DNA from: Promethearchaeota archaeon
Lineage (GTDB): Archaea > Asgardarchaeota > Lokiarchaeia > Sigyniarchaeales > SOKP01
Assembly (NCBI GenBank): GCA_011364925.1
Contig: RDOA01000002.1
Location: forward strand, 62,001-126,000
Reading direction: 5' to 3'
DNA: 64,000 nt
In this document: piece after piece, positions 52,951-61,883 of the stretch
Position numbering within the stretch: the first letter of the stretch is position 1
Layout of the letters: every line of letters starts with the position of its first letter
Made by a program: the position numbers and the translations under genes
Notes under the pieces: generated by a model
Told to the model about the DNA's origin: nothing
The model's database searches: none
Seen by the model: only the letters and a program-made list of their open reading frames with translations

Positions 52951-53541
52951 TCATTTTAATTTGTGCACTAAGTAGATAGTTCCTCCGATTAGAGCCGGAA
53001 TTCCGAAAATGATTGCAACCCATAAAATTGCCCAGAGATAGGTAACTACGAAATACTGCAAATTCAAATATTCAAAAGTAGTATTCCAATTGCCATTAAC
53101 AGCAACAATAATCAAAAATGTTATGGTTACTAATGCACTACATCCACTAAATCCATTGGATGTTCTTTTTCCTTTACGATGTTTTTTCTTCTCTCCCTCA
53201 TGTTGTTTATTCATTGCCTTTAATTCTTCACGCTTTTCGAGAGATAGGGTAAACCACATTATGCTAAAAATTATCCCTAAAACAGCAAGTGTGGGTAGCC
53301 CTACTAATAATAATTCTCTAAGAGCCAACATTAAGATATAGACAAAGATTAAACCCATAGACCAGTCATTAAAGGTATAGCTCCAAAAACTCCCTGTCCC
53401 AATTCCAATTTCGTTATGCCAAAGAAATACATATATCCCTGAAATGAAAGCAGCGATAATCACCAGAACAAACGGAACGAGTCTAAACCAATGCTTCTTC
53501 ATTAGAAATTCCCAATACGGCCAAATTTCTTCTTCACTCAT
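52951..53541 (-). CDS. Four-helix membrane protein
   Basis: The 196-residue protein has four membrane helices: FRLVPFVLVIIAAFISGIYV, MGLIFVYILMLALREL with LLLVGLPTLAVLGIIFSIMW, a central Lys/His-rich loop (EGEKKKHRKGKR), then two more helices. No family is recognised. It is near the HAAS/PadR pair, so it may share their transcript after the remnant at 53612. Confidence 0.5.
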   Translation of the reverse strand: MSEEEIWPYWEFLMKKHWFRLVPFVLVIIAAFISGIYVFLWHNEIGIGTGSFWSYTFNDWSMGLIFVYILMLALRELLLVGLPTLAVLGIIFSIMWFTLSLEKREELKAMNKQHEGEKKKHRKGKRTSNGFSGCSALVTITFLIIVAVNGNWNTTFEYLNLQYFVVTYLWAILWVAIIFGIPALIGGTIYLVHKLK

Positions 53542-53611
53542 TTTTATTTATCACCTTTTTGTTTTATTTCAGATTTTTTATTTTTGTTTAAATTATACTT
53601 ATTACTACATT

Positions 53612-53818
53612 TCACTTTTTATGCCCATTATCAACATACCTGAGTGCTTCAGCTATGTTTTCTAATGTATATCGTTTATCAATGATTAAGGTTAGAGTTC
53701 CTGCCTCTAGAAGTATTCTGAGAAAATCCATGTATTCCACTTTCTCAGTGGCACCCCCATTTTTAAGTTCCTTTTTACTTACAGGATATAAATTCTCTAA
53801 TTTTGGGAAAAATTGCAT
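53612..53818 (-). pseudogene. Alcohol dehydrogenase (MDR) C-terminal remnant
   Basis: The 68 residues match the end of medium-chain dehydrogenases: NGGATEKVEYMDFLRILLEA, IDKRYTLENIAEALRYVDNGHKK. The usual GHKKGNVVI ending is cut by a stop after GHKK, and the first 250 residues of the enzyme are missing. It is a relic, lying 20 bp after the HAAS-protein gene. Confidence 0.6.
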
Positions 53819-53838
53819 AGATTGTTCTGATTCTAAAA

Positions 53839-54843
53839 TTATTTATCACCTACATTATTTGTTTTATCTCTATATTTTTCGAGTGCTATCGCCTTATATG
53901 CTTTGGAAATTCCTCCTATGACAACCATTGCTATAACAAATCCAAAAAATCCCCTTATCAAGAAATCTTCAAATGGAACAAATGGTACTAACCCAGGATT
54001 TTCCATTAGAATCACTAAAAGAGGTATATTTAAAACTGAAATGAATATATTTACGCCAATGATGATTTGATGTTTGGTAATTTGCTGATTTCCAATAATT
54101 CCACGAATTAAGTGTAAACCTCCCTCGCAAATTATGAACACTCCAAAAATCCGCAGTATAATTAGAAACTGTGGGTCGATAAGATGAGTAAAGCCTGTTT
54201 CAGGTTGCAATACAAAGATTAATCCAATAGCCATCTGAATTATTCCTCCAACGATTTGACCTTTAGGTTCTAAAAATGGTTTTTCTTCTACAGATGAGAG
54301 TGGTAAGCCCTTTTTCGCTGCCAACTTGACCCTTCTTTTTTCTATCTCGCGTTCCTGTTGCGTTTTTAGATTCTCAGGGAGATACCCCTCCATAGATAGT
54401 GCCACAAATATAAGGGTAACTATCGTAAATACTCCGGTAAGGCCAAAAAGTATCCCAATGATATCAAATTGGAATCTTCCTAAGAAAAGATTAATAATCA
54501 TAAAAACAAAATATACCACTACAACGACAAGAGATAGTATCCCTAAAACTCTCGTATAAAGTGGCCATAAATCTTCTGTTATATAGACTTTAGGCACGCC
54601 TCGGCGTTTATATTCTCTTGCTATACTTTGGGGTGTTCCCATTTGGACAAGAACTTGTTTAATCGCTGATTCCATGGAACTCCCATTATTTGAAAGTTCC
54701 TCAGCCCTATCCCATATATGTTCTTCAATTTCATCCAGGATATCTCCAAGCTCCTGTTTATCCTCTTTTAACCATTCTGGCAATTTTTCTTTAATTTTAT
54801 TAATATATTCTTTGACAGTTTCATTCAAATCATTTTGTTCCAT
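53839..54843 (-). CDS. HAAS-domain membrane protein, PadR partner
   Basis: The 334-residue protein begins with a helical HAAS-type domain (residues 1-85: LPEWLKEDKQELGDILDEIEEHI, MGTPQSIAREYKRRG) followed by about seven membrane helices. HAAS proteins usually sit next to PadR repressors and act as membrane partners. Its start codon overlaps the PadR gene by 14 nt, so the two are translated together. Residues 170-200 form a basic loop. Confidence 0.75.
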   Translation of the reverse strand: MEQNDLNETVKEYINKIKEKLPEWLKEDKQELGDILDEIEEHIWDRAEELSNNGSSMESAIKQVLVQMGTPQSIAREYKRRGVPKVYITEDLWPLYTRVLGILSLVVVVVYFVFMIINLFLGRFQFDIIGILFGLTGVFTIVTLIFVALSMEGYLPENLKTQQEREIEKRRVKLAAKKGLPLSSVEEKPFLEPKGQIVGGIIQMAIGLIFVLQPETGFTHLIDPQFLIILRIFGVFIICEGGLHLIRGIIGNQQITKHQIIIGVNIFISVLNIPLLVILMENPGLVPFVPFEDFLIRGFFGFVIAMVVIGGISKAYKAIALEKYRDKTNNVGDK

Positions 54844-55378
54844 CTTTATTTAACCTCCTTTCCCTTAGTTCTTGTATATTTAATCCACACATATCGCAAT
54901 AAACATTTTCTTGATCTTCTAAATCAATTTTGTTTGCGCAGTTAGGACAATATAAATAACGATCATTCAAGGCAACACTAATACCAAGCAATGGAGAAAT
55001 AGCCTCTGTTAACTTACCATAAAATCCTAACATATGATTGTATACTTTGTTTCCTATTTTTGTTATCGAATACACTTTCCTCATTCTATTATCGACGATT
55101 TTTTTTTCTGATTTAAGAATTCCATTTTCTTCAAGCTTTCTTAATAAAGGGTATAGAGTACCTTCTTCTATTATTAGCATTTCATTCGTCTCTTTTTCAA
55201 GATTTTTCAACAATCCATAACCATGAATTTCTCTATTTTCAGCTTCATTAATTATTGCTAAGATGCACAATGTACTGATTCCCCGATTAATTTCAGATTC
55301 AAATTTTTCTAGATAGTCTCTGATTTCTTGCGAAGCGATTAATGCTTCTTCTCCTAATTTTTTAACTCCTTTTATCAT
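54830..55378 (-). CDS. PadR-family transcriptional regulator with zinc ribbon
   Basis: The 182-residue protein has the PadR winged helix: STLCILAIINEAENREIHGYGLL, then IIEEGTLYPLLRKLEENGILKSE. The last 40 residues form a YCPNCANKIDL ... VYCDMCGLN zinc ribbon, an unusual addition. It represses its own operon in most family members. Nested inverted repeats just upstream (55411-55451) are a good operator. It overlaps the HAAS gene by 14 nt. Confidence 0.82.
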   Translation of the reverse strand: MIKGVKKLGEEALIASQEIRDYLEKFESEINRGISTLCILAIINEAENREIHGYGLLKNLEKETNEMLIIEEGTLYPLLRKLEENGILKSEKKIVDNRMRKVYSITKIGNKVYNHMLGFYGKLTEAISPLLGISVALNDRYLYCPNCANKIDLEDQENVYCDMCGLNIQELRERRLNKDGTK

Positions 55379-55410
55379 ATGCTCTCAGCTTTTTTAATTA
55401 ACTTTTTTTA

Positions 55411-55469
55411 TTAGTTTAGTATTTTTTTCATAGTAAACTAATTATACTAAATCACTCACAGTATATAAA
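55411..55469 (-). promoter_or_regulatory. PadR operator and promoter
   Basis: TTAGTTTA (55411-55418) and TAAACTAA (55434-55441) are perfect inverted arms; TTTAGTAT (55415-55422) and ATACTAAA (55444-55451) form a second overlapping pair. A TATA-like GTATATAAAT follows at 55461-55470, 80 bp from the ATG. AGTAT/ATACT arms are typical for PadR proteins. The operator would cover the transcription start. Confidence 0.6.
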
Positions 55470-55544
55470 TCTTTCGGTAGGGATCTCCTAATCACAACTT
55501 ACGAAAATTAAGCTTTTAAGAGTTTAAAATATATAATCATTCAA

Positions 55545-55631
55545 ATGGATGAAATTGATCTAGCCATATTAAAGAAATTAATTATTAACTCACGAATTCC
55601 TTATCGGGAATTAGCAGAAGATATTGGATAA
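55545..55631 (+). pseudogene. Lrp/AsnC-type HTH remnant
   Basis: The 28 codons MDEIDLAILKKLIINSRIPY and RELAEDIG match the first helices of an Lrp/AsnC regulator and then hit a stop before the recognition helix. It is a truncated relic in the 308-bp gap between the PadR and acyltransferase genes. Confidence 0.6.
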
Positions 55632-55686
55632 AGAGAAAAGAGTTTATTTCAAAATTATCTTTAATTCTTCGATAATGCTTCATTAG

Positions 55687-56979
55687 TTAACTTAACTTGT
55701 TCTTTGCCTCTCCTAAACGGTCTAAGATTCTATTTTTTGAATTTACAGCCACAGAGTTCATCCTTTGAGCATTGTGTCTAGATTCAAGATAATGAAAATT
55801 GAAATACATTTTTCCTCTCATTGTATAAACTAAGACAGTGATTGCTCCCAACGCAAAGGATATTGCTCCATAAAATGATTCTATCGAAAATTTTTTGGAA
55901 TCTAAATCAATGCCCAATCGATCTAGAGATCCTAAATTTGTAATTGCAAAAGCTTCTTTAGGAACTACTACTTCGAAAAATAAAGGAGTTAAATCTTTGA
56001 GAACATTTATTGGAACTCCTGTATGAACCATTTTGAAGAGTTTGTACACATTTTTATCTCGTAAGGATATATACAATTTCTTTTGATACCTCTTAACGTT
56101 TTCCCAGAAATCATATTTATCTTTGTATTTCATATCTACTATGGCCGCACCAGCATATAATCCAAAAGCTTCGCCAATTGGATAATTTAATCTCCCTCTT
56201 AGATTTACTGGGTTATTAATAATAGAGATATCCGGCAAGAACGCAGTACAAATCGCACTATGAACTGAAACTCGTCTCGTTTTACATAGGTGAATAAATA
56301 GATCAGTCTCCTCTTTAGATAAGTTCCATGAAATTAATCTCAGATCGTCCTCTTTATAGTCAGAAGCATAATGTAGGTATTCTTTTCTTGTACCATGTCT
56401 GAGAAAGTAATAAGCTTTTAACAAAGATACGAAAAATTTAGCGCGAAAAGCAGATTTTGGGATTTTCTTTCTGATTTTTGTGGGAAATATATCTTCTTTA
56501 TTCATAGGCGAATTAATTGGAGATATTTCAATATTAGGATCATTCAAAAAGTCGACGAGATCTCTCATTAAAAAAGCCATTGACAAACCATCAGTAATTG
56601 TATGCTGAGAACAAAGTATCAGATCACTTCGTTCTAAAGAATGAAGAAGAGTGACTCGAAATAGAGGTTTTACAGGATCGGTCATGTCGAATGGCGTTTC
56701 GAGATTTTTAAGAAATAATTTAGTAGTTTTTGACTCATTTTCAAATTTTAATGCTTCGATAGGGATTTCCTCAACATCTTTTGAGGTAAACCAGTAAAAA
56801 TCTTCACTATTGCCTTCAATTCGGACTTTTAGTAATGGATGTTTCTCTTGAGCTTTCTTTAAAGCCAACTTTAGTTCATCTTCGAAGATTGAACCCCTAA
56901 TCGATAATACAACGACTAAATTGTAAGGTTGTCCAAGAGAGAAATTAAAATATTCTAAATCATTAAGTCTTCTTTCCAT
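55687..56979 (-). CDS. Condensation-domain-like acyltransferase
   Basis: The 430-residue protein starts with ERRLNDLEYFNFSLGQPYNL and an EDELKLALKKAQEKHPLLKV block and carries SQHTITDGLSMAFLMRDL, the HxxxDG active-site motif of condensation/PapA/wax-ester-synthase enzymes, then a NLRGRLNYPIGEAFG second half. It should join an acyl group to an alcohol or amine, using a CoA or carrier-protein donor. No NRPS modules lie near. It is a single gene, in line with the other acyltransferases of the window. Confidence 0.75.
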   Translation of the reverse strand: MERRLNDLEYFNFSLGQPYNLVVVLSIRGSIFEDELKLALKKAQEKHPLLKVRIEGNSEDFYWFTSKDVEEIPIEALKFENESKTTKLFLKNLETPFDMTDPVKPLFRVTLLHSLERSDLILCSQHTITDGLSMAFLMRDLVDFLNDPNIEISPINSPMNKEDIFPTKIRKKIPKSAFRAKFFVSLLKAYYFLRHGTRKEYLHYASDYKEDDLRLISWNLSKEETDLFIHLCKTRRVSVHSAICTAFLPDISIINNPVNLRGRLNYPIGEAFGLYAGAAIVDMKYKDKYDFWENVKRYQKKLYISLRDKNVYKLFKMVHTGVPINVLKDLTPLFFEVVVPKEAFAITNLGSLDRLGIDLDSKKFSIESFYGAISFALGAITVLVYTMRGKMYFNFHYLESRHNAQRMNSVAVNSKNRILDRLGEAKNKLS

Positions 56980-57251
56980 CAGAATCTAACTCATTTATTG
57001 AGGAGCCATTTCAATGAAATTACGCTATTCAAAGATATTTATAGTATAAGTATTTATTCATTTGTTTTAATTTTAACTCTTACTCTATCTCCTTTAAAAC
57101 TTCTTTGAGAGAAAATAAAAAAGATAAATCAATACTCTGTCTAATTTTGGAAAAAGATTTAAAATTTAATTACAAGATTGGTGAAATACTTCTACTGGAC
57201 TTTTGTTAAAGGAAATAAAAATGGTTCTTAGAAGAATAGAATAAAAAAAAA

Positions 57252-58445
57252 TTATTTTAACTGTACTTTTGGCGCTTCTTTTAAGTAAGCTGCTTTCCCG
57301 TCTAACGACTCCCAAAAATAATTCGCTACTTCTTGAAACTTTTCTGATGAAAAATCAGGATATACAACTTTTTGCATTAATTCGATATCAATATTCCCGT
57401 CTTTTACGATTTGTTCACCAGCTTTTTTACAAGCATCTTGAATCACATTTCTCCGAATGGAACCAACTGGTTGAAATAGTGTCTCAGAAGCCGTCATATA
57501 GAATTCCCCAACTATAGACATACTATGGTTATGTAAATCCCACATTTTAAACATTCCTCTTAACCCGTCAAAATTATTTTCTAAATCTGGAAAACCGGAA
57601 GCACTAAAAACGACAAATCCCTGTTTCCCTAATTCAGGGTATCTATCGGGATGGGTTATAAAGCCTTGTTTATCACGTATCATATAAGGTTTTAGAAGTG
57701 GGCATAATCTCTCCAAAAATCTTTTTAGAAATGCAGTAACATTAAAAATAAAAAGTGGCGATGCAAAAACAACTAAATCGGCTTCACGATACTTTTTTCT
57801 TAGTATTGTCATATCATCCTTATAGATACATTCTCCTGGCGTTTTTGTCCAGCAGGTATAACATCCGGAACAATCGTGAATATTATAATCTTTTAATTTA
57901 AAATATTCCACATTAGCACCTGCTTCTTTAGCTCCTTCAATAAAGTTGTTTACCATAAAGCTTGTCTTACTTAATTTACTATCCCGCGCTCCACCATCAA
58001 AAACTACTATTTTTCTAATTTTTCCTGGTCCAAAATCTTTATAACTAATTTCAATTTTCTTAAGCTTTGGTTTATCCATCTCTTTCTTAGGTTTTTCTTT
58101 TTCCTTCTTAGTAGGAGAAAATAGATCGTGAAGTTTCATTAATATAGTCATATCACCTTCTACTACATATTCTTTATTGACATATGCCTTAGCGGCTGAT
58201 ATTTCATTATTTGAAATTCCCAGCCATATTTTTGAATCTGCTTTTACTGTAGTATTAGGATTTGGATGTATTCCATATTCAAATAGACACTTTGAATCTT
58301 TGATTGTTAAATATCCATCTAACGGATCCTCACCTGTCAGACAATATTGAATTACAACATCAACCCCTTTTGCTAATTCTTTATTTAAACCATAAGGCAT
58401 CGATTCAAATAAATCCTTTACTGTTTCGAAGTGTCGTTTTTTCAT
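57252..58445 (-). CDS. Fusion: SCP2 sterol-carrier domain plus FMN reductase
   Basis: Residues 1-115 of this 397-residue protein look like an SCP2 lipid-binding domain (GYLTIKDSKCLFEYGIHPNPNT, KIWLGISNNEISAAKAYVNKEYVVEGD). After a Lys-rich linker, residues 145-370 form an NADPH-dependent FMN reductase of flavodoxin type (KIVVFDGGARDSKLSKTSFMV, HDCSGCYTCWTKTPGEC, ASPLFIFNVTAFLKRFLERL). The CSGCYTC cysteines may hold a cluster or be redox active. The fusion suggests a flavin reductase that works on a bound lipid. Confidence 0.8.
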   Translation of the reverse strand: MKKRHFETVKDLFESMPYGLNKELAKGVDVVIQYCLTGEDPLDGYLTIKDSKCLFEYGIHPNPNTTVKADSKIWLGISNNEISAAKAYVNKEYVVEGDMTILMKLHDLFSPTKKEKEKPKKEMDKPKLKKIEISYKDFGPGKIRKIVVFDGGARDSKLSKTSFMVNNFIEGAKEAGANVEYFKLKDYNIHDCSGCYTCWTKTPGECIYKDDMTILRKKYREADLVVFASPLFIFNVTAFLKRFLERLCPLLKPYMIRDKQGFITHPDRYPELGKQGFVVFSASGFPDLENNFDGLRGMFKMWDLHNHSMSIVGEFYMTASETLFQPVGSIRRNVIQDACKKAGEQIVKDGNIDIELMQKVVYPDFSSEKFQEVANYFWESLDGKAAYLKEAPKVQLK

Positions 58446-58812
58446 TTTGAATTCCTCCTTTATATTATAATTATTATTATAACTTTTAATTATTTTTAAC
58501 TTTAATAAGTTGGGGGGCTCAAATAAGAGTATGTTCGATAATTAGGGAAAAAAAAGCTTTAGAATCTCACAACCCTCAAATAAAAAGAAAGAAATTTTAG
58601 TGCAATAAGTTAATTAAAAATTTCGATAAAATCCACATTTCTTCCCTCGAATTAATATAATTTAGAACTAAAAATACCATAATATATTTCAATTAGTTGA
58701 AATTTGGGAAAGTATTATTAAAACTTCTAATAAACGAACGAAATCATATAAATTTCAAAATTATTTGACTTATCCTTAATTCTTATTAAATAAATAAAAA
58801 GAAAATGAAAAA
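58446..58812. other. Gene-free AT-rich stretch
   Basis: This 367-bp gap between the SCP2 fusion gene and the ABC permease gene is strongly AT-rich, with a TTGGGGGGCTC run near 58509-58519 that stands out. I see no coding frame, RNA gene or clear repeat in it. Confidence 0.5.
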
Positions 58813-59562
58813 TTATACTTTGCTGTACTTTTTAAACAATAAGATTCCTATGCTAATAATTACAAGGCTAAAGATTATAAGTATAAACATATCACCCCAA
58901 ATTCTTAAATCATTTAGCGGTACGCCGTTTGAGAGGAGCGTTAAAGCATCAGACACATAATGTAAAGGCATGAACATACTAACTGCCTTAGCTTCAGATG
59001 GCAAGGGATATAACCCAGAGGCAAGCATTTGCTGAGGGAGCACGAAAATTTGAATTATCCCTCCAGCTGCTTTTGCGCTTTTTGCGATAGTTGCCGTTAT
59101 TAATCCAAAACCAATAGTAGACATGGAAAAGATAACCATTAAGACAAACGCAAAGACGGTTCCCTCGACTGATCCACGATATCCCATTAGAAAAGTAAGA
59201 ACGGCAATAATTGCTACTTGAATGATAGACATGGTTACATTTGATAATAAGTGACTTCCTATGAACTCTGTAGCAGTCGTTGGAGTCGTGTTAATTCTTT
59301 TTAACAAACCTTGTTCTCGGTCTTCTGAAAATGATAATGCAACTGGTATTGCCATAAAAAGCGCACTAAAGGCATATAAACCAGGAACAAGTACTTCAAA
59401 TACGCTCTTTCCCAAATCTTCTATGATCACCGATCCAAACATCAGACTAAATATCAATGTTAATACTATTGGGAGTATAAGTATTATAGATAGTGGGGCT
59501 GGTGACCTTATAAGATTTTTATATTGTAGTTTTAGAATAGCGAAAATTCTTTTACTTTTCAT
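58813..59562 (-). CDS. ABC-2 type transporter permease
   Basis: The 249-residue protein has six membrane helices and the ABC-2 family pattern: YKNLIRSPAPLSIILILPIVLTLIF near the start, ALSFSEDREQGLLKRINTTPTTATEFIGSHLL (the coupling helix), and a MLASGLYPLPSEAKAVSMFMPLHYVSDAL block. It pairs with the ATPase 2 bp upstream as an exporter of drugs or lipids. Its end lies in an AT-rich region. Confidence 0.88.
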   Translation of the reverse strand: MKSKRIFAILKLQYKNLIRSPAPLSIILILPIVLTLIFSLMFGSVIIEDLGKSVFEVLVPGLYAFSALFMAIPVALSFSEDREQGLLKRINTTPTTATEFIGSHLLSNVTMSIIQVAIIAVLTFLMGYRGSVEGTVFAFVLMVIFSMSTIGFGLITATIAKSAKAAGGIIQIFVLPQQMLASGLYPLPSEAKAVSMFMPLHYVSDALTLLSNGVPLNDLRIWGDMFILIIFSLVIISIGILLFKKYSKV

Positions 59563-59564
59563 TT

Positions 59565-60383
59565 TTAAACACCCTCCATAATTCTTCTTCCTGTAATTTT
59601 TAAAAATACTTCTTCCAAGTCTTTTGCACGATGTTCCCTGATCAGATCTTTTGGTGATCCTATCGCAATTAATTTACCATAATCAATTATAGCAACTCTA
59701 TCACAAAGTTCTTCCGCTTCTTCTATATAATGCGTTGTTAAAACTACTGTTTTATTCGATTCCTTTAAAGAGCTAATGAATTTCCAGGTTCTTCGCCTGA
59801 CTCGTGGATCCATTCCAACTGTTGGTTCGTCGAGAAACAAAATGGGAGGGTCACTTATTAGAGCTATAATAAGATTTAATTGTCTCAACATTCCCCCACT
59901 ATATTTTTTTGCTTTTTTATCGCTTGCATCTGATAAACCTAAGAGTTCTAGGAATTCTTTTGACCTATCCTTTATTTCTTGATCATCCATGAGATGTAAC
60001 TTACCGAAAAATTCGATATTTTCCTTAGCACTTAGATATTGATAGACCGCTGCTTGTTGTGGGCAAACACCAATTAATTCTTTGATTTTTCTAAGATTCT
60101 TCTTGACATCATAGCCTCCTATAAAAGCATCTCCTTCAGTTTGATTTACCAAGCCACACAAAATATTTATTATGGTGGTTTTTCCCGCCCCATTTGGTCC
60201 TAATAGCCCAAAAATCTCACCATTCTTTATCGAAAACGAAATTCCATCAACAGCTTTTACTTCTTCTATTACTTTCTTACCTGTGTATATTTTTCTCAAA
60301 TTCTTGATTTCGATAGTATTTTGATTATAAGAAACAAATACTTTTTCACTGCCAAGTAAATCCAAATTTTTAGAATTCAACAT
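59565..60383 (-). CDS. ABC-2 type transporter ATP-binding protein
   Basis: The 272-residue protein has GPNGAGKTTI (Walker A), YSGGMLRQL (signature), ILFLDEPTVGMD (Walker B) and a DrrA-type C-terminal end. It pairs with the permease at 58813. It is divergent from ArsR-like regulator genes, which probably control it through the repeats at 60477-60556. Confidence 0.9.
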   Translation of the reverse strand: MLNSKNLDLLGSEKVFVSYNQNTIEIKNLRKIYTGKKVIEEVKAVDGISFSIKNGEIFGLLGPNGAGKTTIINILCGLVNQTEGDAFIGGYDVKKNLRKIKELIGVCPQQAAVYQYLSAKENIEFFGKLHLMDDQEIKDRSKEFLELLGLSDASDKKAKKYSGGMLRQLNLIIALISDPPILFLDEPTVGMDPRVRRRTWKFISSLKESNKTVVLTTHYIEEAEELCDRVAIIDYGKLIAIGSPKDLIREHRAKDLEEVFLKITGRRIMEGV

Positions 60384-60476
60384 TTATTAACACCTTAATT
60401 TTATTTAATTTTAGCTAAATTTGCTTAAATTAAATGAAAATTCCCGTATATTTAATCTAACGAGTGAAGAACCGTT

Positions 60477-60556
60477 TAGTAAAGGGAGATTAACTAAAAA
60501 AAAGTAGTAAAGAACTCTTTACTATCCCAAATTTCTTTCAAACAAAAAGTTAATCT
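60477..60556. promoter_or_regulatory. Nested inverted repeats between ABC exporter and ArsR-like genes
   Basis: AGATTAACT (60487-60495) and AGTTAATCT (60548-60556) are perfect 9-bp inverted arms. Inside them, TAGTAAAG (60505-60512), four bases and CTTTACTA (60517-60524) form an 8-bp palindrome; a further TAGTAAAG is at 60477-60484. Such stacked sites suit dimeric winged-helix repressors such as the ArsR-type proteins encoded to the right. The gap from 60384 to 60701 holds nothing else I can see. Confidence 0.5.
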
Positions 60557-60701
60557 AGCGTCCAAAGGACTGTAAATAGAGAGAAAATTTTTTTATTTTC
60601 AAAAATCAAATTACTCTCTCTATCATAAAATTAAAAAAAATAAATAGGATTAATCCGAAATAGAATTATAGTAAGATTAAAATTGATTAAAATTTAATTA
60701 G

Positions 60702-61196
60702 ATGGTCAGTATGAGTTTTAATAAAAAAAGCCCAGAAGAAATCCCTACTTCTGAGGAAGATGAAATTTTCAAGCTGTTAACACACCCAACTCGCCGTAAT
60801 ATCATAAAAGTCTTGGGAGAACGAGACCTCACTTTTTCACAAATTCAAAAGAATTTAGAAATTGACAGTCCAACTCTTTCCTATCATCTCAAAAGCATGA
60901 ATCCATTTGTAATTCAAAAAAAAAATAAATATTCTTTTTCAGAAATTGGAAGAGCTGCTTTATTTCTCCTTACAAAAACAGACCAATCAATAAAAATGTC
61001 TCGTTATAAGAGAAATTTCATTTATGCTTATGTGATAACTCTATTATGTTGGGCAACGGCAGAAATTTTAACCCCTCTTGCCTTTTGGTTTGTTTCACCT
61101 AAAGATCTTTCTAATATAATAATACAAATAACAATAAATGTAATTTGTGCAATTAATTTAATTGTGCTTGGGCTCTTAAGAAATCGATATACTTAG
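60702..61196 (+). CDS. ArsR-type HTH protein with membrane segments (copy 1)
   Basis: The 164-residue protein has an N-terminal winged helix (EDEIFKLLTHPTRRNIIKVLGERDLTFSQIQKNLEIDSPTLSYHL) typical of ArsR/DUF7347-like archaeal regulators and two membrane helices near the C-terminus (YAYVITLLCWATAEILTPLA, IIIQITINVICAINLIVLGL). It is divergent from the ABC exporter. A membrane-tethered repressor sensing the exporter or its substrate is a reasonable guess. Confidence 0.75.
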   Translation: MVSMSFNKKSPEEIPTSEEDEIFKLLTHPTRRNIIKVLGERDLTFSQIQKNLEIDSPTLSYHLKSMNPFVIQKKNKYSFSEIGRAALFLLTKTDQSIKMSRYKRNFIYAYVITLLCWATAEILTPLAFWFVSPKDLSNIIIQITINVICAINLIVLGLLRNRYT

Positions 61197-61321
61197 CTAT
61201 CAAACAGAAAAAGCTTTTATGAACTAGTTTTAAATTGTCCCCCTTATTTTAAGTGTACCCTTTCTTTAAAAACTTGTACTCATATAATTTATTTAATATT
61301 CGAAATTTGTTATTGAGTATA

Positions 61322-61804
61322 ATGATAAGAAATCAGCCCAAACCCGAAGAAATTCCTACTTCCAAGGAAGATGAAATTTTTAAGTTATTAACACATCCAA
61401 CACGCCGTAATATCATAAAAGCGTTAGGAGAGCGTGATCTTACCTTTTCAGAAATTCAAAAGAATCTAGAAATTGATAGTCCAACTCTTTCCTATCATCT
61501 TAAAAGTATGAACGCATTTGTAATTCAAAAAAAATCTAAATATTCCTTTTCAGAGATTGGAAGAGCTGCATTGTTTCTCCTTACAAAGACAGATCAATCG
61601 ATAAAGATGTCCAGATACAGAAGATATTTTTTGTACGTATACATCGTGAGTTATGCTTGTTGGGTAATTACTGGGGTTATTACTCCTATTATAATGTTAT
61701 TCTACTCAATCGGTCTTTCAATATTTATTTTTGAGATTGCTCTAAATGTTATAGCTGTGGTTAACATGTCTGTGATCGGATTCTTAAAAAGTCGGTATAT
61801 TTGA
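61322..61804 (+). CDS. ArsR-type HTH protein with membrane segments (copy 2)
   Basis: The 160-residue protein is a tandem paralogue of the one just upstream; residues 10-90 are almost identical. The ATG at 61322 is preferred over a GTG at 61253, because copy 1 starts at the same alignment position. The two C-terminal helices are diverged (IVSYACWVITGVITPIIMLF). The tandem pair could form heterodimers. Confidence 0.75.
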   Translation: MIRNQPKPEEIPTSKEDEIFKLLTHPTRRNIIKALGERDLTFSEIQKNLEIDSPTLSYHLKSMNAFVIQKKSKYSFSEIGRAALFLLTKTDQSIKMSRYRRYFLYVYIVSYACWVITGVITPIIMLFYSIGLSIFIFEIALNVIAVVNMSVIGFLKSRYI

Positions 61805-61883
61805 AATATACTTCAACTCGAACTATTTGAAAAAATAAAAAAAATATAAAACTTGAATTTTATTAATTTATTAAAAACCTAAG

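Noticed and set aside
53612-53818. A real 68-residue gene
   Set aside because: It matches only the tail of a dehydrogenase and is cut at both ends, so it is listed as a relic.
61253-61321. GTG 61253 as the start of the second ArsR-like gene
   Set aside because: The extra 23 residues have no counterpart in the paralogue; ATG 61322 aligns with its start.
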